Source: Portulaca oleracea | Lineage: Eukaryota > Streptophyta > Magnoliopsida > Caryophyllales > Portulacaceae | Length of the DNA stretch: 64,000 nt | Assembly: GCA_029582165.1 (NCBI GenBank) | Contig: CM055880.1 | Span: 8,392,721 to 8,456,720 of the forward strand | Reading direction: 5' to 3' | In this document: one piece after another, positions 55,559-64,000 of the stretch | Position numbering within the stretch: position 1 is the stretch's first letter | How the letters are laid out: each line of letters opens with the position of its first letter | Position numbers and translations under genes: made by a program | The notes under the pieces: model-generated | What the model saw: only the letters and a program-made list of their open reading frames with translations | Database searches by the model: none | Told to the model about the DNA's origin: nothing

Positions 55559-56724
55559 AGACTACCTAAAAAGCCGAACCCAGAACTAAGGGATCCCAAT
55601 GAACTTGCGACCGTTTGTTATAGACCGTTCACTAAACGGTCGCTAAATAGAGATCGTTCAATGAGCGGTCGCTAAGTAGCGATTGTTAATTTAACGGTCG
55701 CTAAGTTGCGACCGTTCACTGCACGGTCTCTAAGTAGCGATTGTTTAGTTGATGATGGATAACTGAACGGTCACTAATTAGAGACCTTTCACTAAACAGT
55801 CACTAAATAGTGACCGTTCGCTGAACGACCGCACGGTTGTTATTATCGTCAACTTCATTCAAAAATCAGAAACCCAACTCAAACACCCAACCCCTCAACC
55901 TTCGACGATTCCATCTATCAATTCTTATCTCACACTCCAATCTTCATCTCACTTCGTCACCTATCTCTCGTCTACTTCTCTCATTCCCCTTATATTTAGT
56001 TGCAGATCAACCAAAGAAACCTCTAGAAGTAGTGGGTCATCTCCATTTTAAGAAAAATCTCCACCATTCGATACAAAGAAAAGAGCAAGGGGAGAAAATC
56101 GAAGACCGAATGTGCTATTCGGGTATCAAAGCAAAGCGGTGCATTGAAACAAGGGGGTGGACTGTGCGGGGGTGACAACCCACATATCCCAATTTTTAGG
56201 GTTTTTGATTTTTAGGTTAGAGTTAGATTTAGGTTATATTTATGTCGATTTTCACATGTAATTACAAATTTATATCTTGAATCCTGTTATTCGAACCTTT
56301 GATTCAATTTGAAAGTTATTTTTTGGGTTAATTTTCATTTGTCTTGATTTCACATATGGGTTAAGTTTAATGCATGTCTTCTCCTCTTTCTCGATCTGTT
56401 TATTGGCTCGATTGTGCGTGTTGAATAATATGTTCTTAGTTTGATTCGAATGCAATTGGATTTAGTTTGTGTTTCTGGCCAAATGCGCAACCGTTTCGTG
56501 AACGGTCGCTAATTTGTGACCGTTCATCTTTGTGACCGTTCATGAACGGTCACTAATTTGCGAACGTTCATTTTTGTGACCGTTCATTCAACGGTCGCGC
56601 ATTTGGAAAAACAATCATTCAGAGGCGACCGAAGTGAACGGTCGCACGCCTCCTAGAGCGATCGTTTCGAACCCTTTTCGACCGTTGAAAACGTCACATC
56701 CATTTTGGCTGTCATGTTGTAGTG
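55559..56724. mobile_element. CACTA-like (En/Spm) non-autonomous element
   Basis: The right end reads TTGTAGTG (56717-56724), the reverse complement of CACTACAA. The left end is less exact (GACTACCTAAAAAG, 55559-). Both subterminal regions (55610-55830 and 56485-56690) are packed with GACCGTTCA/TGAACGGTC units in both orientations, like transposase-binding repeats of CACTA elements. A 3-bp duplication was not confirmed. The central 112-aa frame (55837-56175) has no recognisable domain and may be captured sequence. Confidence 0.65.
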
Positions 56725-57175
56725 GGATGAGCTAGGACCCTCACCGTTAAATCTGCTAGGAACAAGAGGAAACACATAATCATCTCTTTAAGAGTTGTAA
56801 ATCAAGCAGAGAGGTTAGAGATAGGATCCGCGCTTAGGCTCACTGTAATGTTTTTGGCAGAGTGGATGACCATCACGGATGGGAGACCCATCTTCTTAAG
56901 CTGAGGTATGCCAGGCGTTTTATGTAATTTTCGGTGCCTACGTCTACCCTATTTGGAGGTAATAGAACGGCTACGTGCATAGGGGAGCTCGCAGACACTC
57001 GAGGGCTATCCTCATGAAAATTCGCAAGGAAATTGTGCTCGCTGTATTATGTGAGCTAGATATCATGGAAAATATAAGCAAATCTTTTATGCTGTGCTAA
57101 ACTTTAGGAGCCTGGGCAGAGGCCCTCCTCCCCTGTATACAATCCCTTTTATTTTTAATAATATAGCCATGTTCC
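56725..57175 (+). pseudogene. Second LINE, 3' end
   Basis: Remains of the ORF2 C-terminus and 3' UTR. A TGGGCAGAGGCCCTCCTCCCC(C)TGTATAC word and TTTTAATAATATA form the tail. It is degenerate; assignment rests on position and on the end style of plant LINEs. The Cassandra LTR follows at 57187. Confidence 0.5.
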
Positions 57176-57186
57176 AATATATATAT

Positions 57187-57474
57187 TGTAATACCCCGGT
57201 TATGTGGTTAAAGTGTGGATTAAAAGGATTGAAATGACTACTTATATCACCAAGGTGCACCTTCTTTTATGGTAGCTCATCCGTAGGGAACTCCTCAGTT
57301 AAGCGTGCTTGGCTGGGAGTAGTCAAAGGATGGGTGACCTCTTGGAAAGTTTTCCCAGGCAGTGTGTGAGCGAGGACGAAGCACGCTGGAAAGATTTGTG
57401 GTGATTTGTGGGGCCAGTCAGCGATCCTTGAAGCAGTTATCGATAATGTTTGCGGCCCGGGAGGGGTCGGGGCG

Positions 57475-57478
<4 letters not shown>
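57187..57478 (+). mobile_element. Cassandra-like solo LTR with 5S rRNA-like domain
   Basis: It starts TGTAATACCCCGG and ends GGTCGGGGCGTTA in a TA repeat, about 292 bp, matching the reverse complement of 36981-37273 in layout. The 5S-like part (about 57270-57360) reads AACTCCTCAGTTAAGCGTGCTTGGC...GGATGGGTGACCTC. The last bases appear changed from the usual GTTACA, and the TSD is hidden in TA repeats. Confidence 0.9.

Positions 57479-57529
<51 letters not shown>
57476..57529. repeat. (TA)n microsatellite
   Basis: About 54 bp of TA repeat start at the 3' edge of the Cassandra LTR. Confidence 0.97.
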
Positions 57530-57530
<1 letters not shown>

Positions 57531-57532
<2 letters not shown>

Positions 57533-58235
57533 GTTGGCTAATAGGTCAGGTAGGGTCGGGTTCATACGTGTTCTTGTCAAACTTAAACGGGTTCAAAATC
57601 CTCCAACCTGAACCTAACCAATTTATTAAACGGGTTGATAATTGAAACCATTTATCGTTTAAATTTTAAACGGGTTGACCTTATTTTGACCTGTTAACCC
57701 ATTTAAGTAAATGTATTAGAACAAAATTACCAATTTACCCATTTAACCATTAACTCATTTATACAAAACAACTCATTGTGGGATCGAAATAATGACATAC
57801 AATACTCAACAATTTGCGTGGTAATATAATTCGAGTTATATATAAGGAGATGTCTTTTAATTCATAGTCAAAGATAAATATAAGTTAAAAATACAAGTTT
57901 GACGTATATTTCAAAGAGTATTAACTGTAACTTTCACCTCATTTCATTGATAAATGGTATAATTGAGTAGCAATTATCATGCAAATGACCTGACCCATCT
58001 AACATGCCTAATTAAACGGGTTAAGTAGGTGTTTTTTCGTGTCGAAAATCATGACTTGAACCTAACCCATTTAATTAAGCGGGTTTACCGTGCCAACCCG
58101 TTTAATTAAATGGGTTGAAAATTTAAACCCGCGCCAACCCATTTAATTAAATGGGTTGAAAATTTCTACCTAAACCCGTTTAATATCGTGTTCGGTTCAG
58201 GTCGGTAATCGTATCGAGTCAGCTTTTTCTAGCTC
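57531..58235. mobile_element. Palindrome-rich dispersed repeat, unclassified
   Basis: Bounded by TA microsatellites, it begins GAGTTGGCTAATAGG and ends CTTTTTCTAGCTC, weakly inverted (GAGYT). AACGGGTT and AACCCATTT words recur. Three 22-nt palindromes of the AACCC(A/G)TTTAA type occur at 58064-58085, 58095-58116 and 58136-58157. There is no coding. A MITE or Helitron-related repeat is possible. Confidence 0.5.
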
Positions 58236-58363
58236 ATATATATATATATGTGTGTGTGTGCGCGCGCCTCACTCATAATTAGGGAATCACTAATATTTTA
58301 TATTAATTAATCCTAATTTAGCAGAGCTTAATTAAGAGTCGAGAATGCTACCAATGCTTTTCC

Positions 58364-58409
<46 letters not shown>

Positions 58410-58411
58410 AT
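58236..58411. repeat. Compound TA/TG/CG and TA microsatellites with duplicated flank
   Basis: TA then TG then CG repeats (58236-58267) are followed by about 98 bp (58267-58365) and another TA run (58366-58405). The 98-bp segment returns at 58418-58520. Confidence 0.85.
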
Positions 58412-58412
58412 G

Positions 58413-58860
58413 TGTAATGCCCCACTCATAATTAGGGAATCACCAATATTTTATATTAATTAATCCTAATTTAGCAGAGGCTTAATTAAGAGTCGAGAAT
58501 GCTATCGACGTTTTTCCGAAAGTGGTAAAGCAAGACTTTTACTGTAAAAATAAATGCATGAAATAAATATTTATAAATCATAATATTTGAAAGAAGATAC
58601 ATGCAACCATTTAATAAAAAGTGAAAGTAAAAAATGGTAACATATAATCTAGTGTCTTGGTGAGCCAACTATTAAAATTTAAAATCAACAAAACTCTTAG
58701 ACTATTATCTATGTGGCAACCTAATTTGCTACTTGTCTGTCCTTGCCACGTATCTACTCAAAACTCCTGGTGTTACCTGAAAACAAAATATTGAATAACA
58801 TGGAGAAAAATGAGCCGCAACTCAATATATTCGACATTGTAATGTAAAAACATCTTATTT
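58413..58860 (-). repeat. Possible gypsy LTR fragment
   Basis: TGTAATGCCCC at 58413 and ACCTGAAAACAAAATATTGAATAACATGGAGAAAAATGAG at about 58777-58815 resemble the start of the solo LTR at 10804 (TGTAACGCCCC... CTGAAAACAAAACATTTAAAAAAATGAGTGGG). It is truncated and diverged. Confidence 0.35.
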
Positions 58861-59202
58861 TAAACAAATAATTTTATTGGGGCCTAGTTTAAATTCATTT
58901 TGAAATGAGAGTGGAGAGAATATAGGCTAGTAATACAGTTGTTAGTTAATTATCTGAATGTGGGATCCTACATTGCTAACATCAATTAAACATTGGATCA
59001 AGCTAGCCCCCTGCAGAGTGCAGAGGTATTGTTTCCCTCATAAGCGTACTCGAGTCGATCATCAACTTGATTGTAAACTGGTACCAGTATTAACATTGTA
59101 GACATTGAGCGGATCCACATACATTAGCCATGAAAACAACTTTGAAAAACAATAAAACAATAATTATTCCACTTTAATTATCGTAACTTGAGTTTTTATA
59201 TT

Positions 59203-59567
59203 GGGTTTTTTGGCTCTAAATAATCCGAAGTCGGAGGTTATTGGCTGAAAATAATCCAAACTCACTTTTTGGCTGAAAATAATCCAAATTTTTAACCTAT
59301 TTACTCGGACTAAACCGAAATCGATTTCCGGCGTCGGAATACTAACTGGTCAGCTTATGTAGACCCCAGTCAGCGTAAATTCAAAACCAAAATCAATTAA
59401 AGAAACACGTGCTCAGACTGCCCAGTCAATATTCCGACACCGGAAATAGATTTCGGTTTAATCCAAGTAAATAGGTTAAGAGTTTGGATTATTTTCAGCC
59501 AAAAAGTGAGTTTGGATTATTTTCAGCCAATGACCTCCAACTTCGGATTATTTTGAGCCAAAAGTCC
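59203..59567. mobile_element. MULE-type MITE (fold-back, 9-bp TSD)
   Basis: Left arm GGGTTTTTTGGCTCTAAATAATCCGAAG and right arm CTTCGGATTATTTTGAGCCAAAAGTCC are inverted. The arms extend over 100 bp and each contain two TTGGCTGAAAATAATCCAAA units. The centre carries CCGAAATCGATTTCCGG-like inverted words. The 9-bp duplication TTTTATATT flanks it (59194-59202, 59568-59576), which is the Mutator superfamily length. No transposase. Confidence 0.85.
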
Positions 59568-59576
59568 TTTTATATT

Positions 59577-61130
59577 AGAGCAACTTTGAAGATTACAGTT
59601 ATCGAAATATAACTTTTTCTATCTAACGCGTGAATAATTCTCCTTTTGTGTAGGCAAGTAATAGTAGTACATAAATCTAAGTGAACAAAATATTATTAAG
59701 GGTTAATCAAATAGATAAAATATTGGTAATTTCCCCATTGTAAATTTATAAGTCGGGGAGCTACAGTGTAAGTGTTGATATATATTTCATCATTTTTAAT
59801 ATTTTGCTTTAACTAATCATTTCTCAAGTACTATTTTATAAAAATTATAAAATTATATTCATAGGATAGTTAACCGATTGTTCCAACTATATATTATTGA
59901 GTTGAGCTTGAAAGTGTTTATGCATATGATGGAGATATGGGGCAGAGTTGTTAATTAATTATAAGTTTGAAAGAGTCCACTCATAAGTTGAACACATATT
60001 GTGGGTCCAAATGAATAAGGTGATCCATTATCAAATGATACTGAGTATTTGAACATAATTATTGGTGGAGATGTGAAATAGATTGGTAGGTTTTGATGCA
60101 CCTAATTATATACTTGTCCCTTTGCACTATCTAAGGTTATGCTCCTAGCTAGGATAACGTAAACTAACAAAAGAATATGTACATATATATGTCCTCATCT
60201 CATTTGCAGTTCATATTCAACTTTTTCTGCCAAATGTATAATAAAATGTATGGATTACATTCATGATGATGTTATTTATACGACGTTACTTGTATGCTTT
60301 AGATACATAATATACATGATCAAGAATTATGTCGCACTCAAAATAAATTAATTTATGAGTTCGATGATGTTTAAGAATAATATGTTTGCGTTGAATATAT
60401 AGTTTATCAGGGAATAGACTATGTTATTCACACATTTTACTCTTTTATTATTGAATATTTGTGTTTCAATTTCTTTTTTCATCTTTTGTTTTTGTTACGT
60501 TTGAAAGATTATTAATTTTTATATGATTATATGTCTCGAATCAAAATAATTAATAATCGTTTTGAATTGTTTATAATTTTATATTTTTATAATTTTAAAC
60601 ATTATTTTCTTTAATTAGTAATTACATACATTTGTCAATTATAAGAGCATAACATTTATTGACTGTGACAATAAGTATAAATGAAACTCTACTCATATAA
60701 ACCATAATAGGGATTTTCCATTTTATGCATAATTCTATGTTTATTAAAAAAATATAATTAATTAACTATTTTACATAGTTTATGAGTAGTACGTACTAAG
60801 CTGATATTGAGTTTTTGTAAGCTTGCCTTAGAGGTACTCAAGGGAGCCAAGATTTAGGACCTAGATGTACTTCTTAAGTGAACAAGAAGTGAATTGGTTC
60901 GAAAGCCTAAGTGAAGAGAAGCTTAGTTCCGGTGACGTAGCCCTATTTGGAAAGGTGAACATCGGCTAAAATCCCTTGTATTGTCTTCTTTTATTTTCGT
61001 CATTTACATTTTATTTTTATACCTTATCCTTGGTTATGCCAAGGACCTTGACTAACTTATGTTAAGTTTTGTAGTCTTGACTTAATTTTAGCCAACCACC
61101 TCAATCAACCCCCTTCAAGGGTTCTTTAAA
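59577..61130. other. AT-rich intergenic, then LTR-like leader
   Basis: No gene is seen. From about 60820 to 61130 the sequence (GCTTGCCTTAGAGGTACTC; ATGCCAAGGACCTTGAC; CAACCCCCTTCAAGGGTTC) leads directly to a primer site and is probably the 3' part of a copia 5' LTR whose start I could not find. Confidence 0.4.
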
Positions 61131-61131
61131 G

Positions 61132-61143
61132 TGGTATCAGAGC
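61132..61143 (+). promoter_or_regulatory. Primer-binding site, initiator tRNA-Met
   Basis: TGGTATCAGAGC with AGGTC after it is the usual copia primer site. It marks the 5' internal start of the decayed copia element that follows. Confidence 0.85.
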
Positions 61144-63640
61144 AGGTCCATAGTTGAAGACTTAACCGTCTTGTAAGGCTTTAGATGAAGCCTTCAATTG
61201 GCAAGATATCATTGGAGATCTTCACAAAATCGGTTTCTCATTGATTTCTTGCTGGATGTGAAAGGAGCTACATGATACTTATTGGAATTACAACAATCAA
61301 TCATTCCTTAAATAGTTTGATATCTTTCAAGATAGATATTGCCAATAATTAGAAAGCATATTATTGGATTTAGATAATATGGAAGGTGGTAACAAATATG
61401 TCAAAACAATTAGGAAAGTATCATTCTAAAATATCCAGGTTATATGACAATAATATTCGAATTTTGACTTTCATTCAAAACCGTTCTAGTCGCCAAGATC
61501 CTTGAGCTTGGGTCTCCCAAGGTCCTTGAGCCTAGATCTACCAAGGTTCTTGCGCCTGGTCTGCCAAGGTCGTCGAGAGTTCTAACATGTACTTTTTGTA
61601 ATAGTTACCGAATCAATTAGGACAAAAGCCTTAAATATTGGTAATCTTATTAATATTCTATGTTGTCTTATGATGTTAACAATTAGTTTTTATATTTTGA
61701 GGAGTATCATACTCCTATACTCTCATAATAAGTTTAATCGGCGTATGCGTATAATTTTATGAGCATGTTCTCCAATGTAGTTGAGATAATCAATAGGATA
61801 TTGTTACAAAAAGCTTGGTGCATGCTCTCCAACGTAGGGTTTTGGAAAAGCAAGTCATTTTTGGAAGAGGTTATTGTTACTATATGCTACTTGTTGAACA
61901 GATCACCTCACTATATCAATTTTCAGATTCCAGAGGAAGTGTGATTGGTAATCATGTTGATTATTCTGTTTTTGAGAATATTTGGATGTCTTGTGTATGC
62001 TCATGTGAATGATGGAAAGTTGGCTCTTAGGATTGTTAAATGCATGTTTCTAGATTATGGTTTGAGTCTAAAGGAGGCAAAATGTAATGCCGTAACTTAA
62101 AGTAGGTTATCCAGTCCAGGGATCTAATCTTTAATGAAACCACAATGTTATCTAGAGCGAAATTTGCTTTCACTTCTGATGGTGCGCATAGTTACTTAGA
62201 AGAGTGAGAAATTAAAGTTTGAGATGGAGCAGGTTGGAGCTTAGTGTGGAGCTACTAAAACGTATAGGCGAGAGCAACTTGCTAATATTGGTCCTAAGAC
62301 AATTCAGGTTGATAAGCCTGAACACAACCAGAGAGATTTACTATTCCTAGTAAGAAAAGGATTGACGTGTAGATTGAAGAAGTCCTTATGTGGGCTTAAG
62401 CAGACACCTGGGCAGTGGTATTATAAAGTTTGGCAACTTTATGATTCAGTAGGGGCACACTTGAAGCAAATGTGACAATTATGTGTACTTTTGTCAATTT
62501 CATTTGTTTATTAACTTCTTTATGTTGATGACATGCTAATTAATAGCTTCCAAGGACTTTTCATTTATTAGTAAGTTGAGTTTTTGAGGCTTCAAGTTTC
62601 AACTCAACCAGGAGTTTGATATGAAGGAGCTTGGTGCAATGGCAAAGAGTTTGGGCATGAAGATACATAAAGATTGAAAGGCAGGGATACTGTTCATTTT
62701 CAAATAAGAGGTATTTGGAAAAGGTGTTAGGCATTTTTAACATGTGAAGTAGTAAGATAATTTTTACTTCTCATTTTAAATTGTGTAGTGAGTGATGTGA
62801 TTGTTGTCCTAAATCTTAGTTGGAGATTAAGAAGACGTATAATGTTGCATGTTAGTGCAGTTAGTAGTTTGATGTATGCGATGATGTGCACTAGACTTGA
62901 CTTGTCACATGCAGTTGGTGTGGTAATTAAGTAGATATATGCAAAATCCATGGCATGAGCACTGAGAATGTGTTAAGTGGATCCTTCATTAAGTGAAGGG
63001 TACTTTTACAAAGGCTCAATGTATAATAGAGGTAGAGTTGTAACGGTGGTTGGAATTGCAAGCTACTTTGATGCTAATTATGGCAGAGATCTAGACATGA
63101 GATGTTCTATTTCAGGATATGTGTTCCTTATGCGTGGGCGTGTTGTGTCTTGGAAGGTCTTGCTTCAATATATAAAAACTTATTCTACTATTGAGGCTTA
63201 GTATATAACTACAACTAAGGGTTAGTATATAACAACTACTGAGGGAGTGAAGAAAGCTACTTGGTTGAGGGGTATGGTCATAGAGCTTAGGGTGCCACAT
63301 GGTGTATCTGTGATGCATTCAGATAGTTAGAGTGCTATTCATGTTACAAAGAATGATGCTTTTCATTTGAAGACCAAGCATATTAGTGTCAAGTACCACT
63401 TTATCTCGAAACATTGTTGTTGCAGGGGAGATTGTTGTTAGGAAAGTTCATACTTAAGATAATTCTGCAGATATGTTGACTAAGTCACTTCCTATTGCTA
63501 AGTTTGAGTCTTGCTTGAACTTAGTGGGTATTTATATTGCATATAAAAGCCCTTTAGTGCCAGGCCTTGTGGAGGGGCACAATGGGGGCGACGATCGAAG
63601 TGATCCGATTGACATGTTGAATTTTTGGTCCACGATGGAG
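61144..63640 (+). pseudogene. Decayed Ty1/copia polyprotein
   Basis: Relics in order, with many stops. Integrase is at 61759-62030 (RCMLSN-like CMLSNVG, ICYLLNRSPHYINFQIPEEV; FGCLVYAHVNDGKL). RT is at 62370-62550 (SLCGLKQTPGQWYY; LLYVDDMLI). RNase H is at 62870-63450 (ASYFDANYGRDLDMRCSISGYVF, STIEA, HVTKNDAFHLKTKHISVKYHF), then MLTKSLPIAKFESCLNLVGI. Gag and protease are almost unreadable. The order and motifs fit the Tork/Angela type of plant copia elements. It is older than the minus-strand copia element at 18656. Confidence 0.8.
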
Positions 63641-63915
63641 TTTGTTAAGGGTTTCCCTAAATTTAATTACTATAAATATATCATTGTCAATATAATGATA
63701 TGATCTTGGTATTGTATTCTAATTTTGTCAGGAAATTATTTTTAAGTTTTCTTAATTATATGGTTTCCTAATTATATTACATGCCCCTTCATGCGAATGC
63801 CCTTTGGGCTTGAAGCGTTGAATGCTGCAAATGTCCCCTTAACCTTGTGCAACTGAATATGAGGAGTGCTAAGATTTGAACCTAAGATCTCTTACTTAGG
63901 TCTGACTCTGATACC
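63641..63915. other. Possible 3' LTR start and intergenic
   Basis: CACGATGGAGTTTGTTAAGGG (about 63632-63652) resembles the AAGGTGGAGATTGTTGA end of copia elements, so a 3' LTR may start at TGTTAAGG (about 63644). Its partner LTR was not recognised upstream. Confidence 0.35.
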
Positions 63916-64000
63916 ATGTGGAACCATCTCAACCAAAAGGTTAATCTGATGTTTGAAGCCCCAGAAATGGTTTTATACTCTAGCAATTCAGTTGCGTTCG
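63916..64000 (-). mobile_element. Edge of a minus-strand LTR element (possibly TRIM)
   Basis: On the minus strand, sequence ending GGTTCCACA is followed by TGGTATCAGAGTCAGACC (63902-63919), an initiator tRNA-Met primer site. TGTGGAACCATCTCAACCAAAAGG to the window end is then LTR. This LTR word set is common in plant intergenic DNA. The element runs out of the window and has no readable coding here. Confidence 0.5.

Noticed and set aside
55837..56175. 112-aa gene in the CACTA-like element
   Set aside because: No domain recognised, S/L-rich N-terminus looks like translated UTR; at most captured sequence.
57270..57360. 5S rRNA gene
   Set aside because: Same reason: surrounded on both sides by Cassandra LTR sequence and degenerate in the C-box.

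Overview
This is plant nuclear DNA, almost certainly from a eudicot. It has a spliced PB1-domain host gene with TAG stop and GT-AG intron, Cassandra LTRs carrying 5S rRNA-like sequence, Au-type and TS-like SINEs, Athila-, Tat- and copia-type LTR retroelements and CTCCCTCCGTTCC (Stowaway-like) termini. The species cannot be fixed from the sequence. There is one confident host gene; nearly everything else is nested transposable-element material, and six insertions have target-site duplications (TSDs) that match exactly.

Layout. (1) 1-10443: an Athila-like gag-protease reading frame, split at 126/6785 by a 6.66-kb non-autonomous LTR element (127-6784, TSD TACTT). The Athila relic then passes straight from protease to an ORF3-like region; reverse transcriptase (RT), RNase H and integrase are absent. 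(2) 10804-14144: a 3.3-kb solo LTR (TSD AGTAT) with an alternating 44/37-bp tandem array. (3) 14880-15480: a fold-back element. (4) 16534-24075: a LINE with RT, zf-RVT-like and RNase H domains, split by a complete minus-strand Ty1/copia element (18656-23656, TSD AAGGA, LTRs differing at 4 of 233 positions). (5) 24076-30296: AT-rich intergenic DNA with SINEs, microsatellites and duplications. (6) 30297-33084: the PB1 host gene, minus strand. (7) 33690-37273: a TTA/TAA-rich block, an Au SINE fragment, a copia LTR fragment and a Cassandra solo LTR. (8) 37700-57175: a decayed LINE, then a second LINE whose frame is split in turn by a Tat-lineage element (41914-52416, TSD GGGGG), a solo LTR (53038-55394, TSD TAGGT) and a CACTA-like element. 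(9) 57187-64000: another Cassandra LTR, a palindrome-rich repeat, a MULE-type MITE with 9-bp TSD, a decayed Ty1/copia element and the edge of another LTR.

The most unusual part is the Tat-lineage element. Its gag, protease, RT and PBS are deleted, but it keeps an integrase C-terminal part and two antisense genes. Each antisense gene has its own TATA box, and their introns are supported by frame continuity. Upstream of the 3' LTR lies an array of at least eight hairpins that share one loop (CGGCGAAA) while their stems differ yet stay largely complementary. A separate palindrome (AACCC-N4-GGGTT) is scattered about 27 times through the same element. Other, unrelated elements here also carry short GC-rich palindromes.
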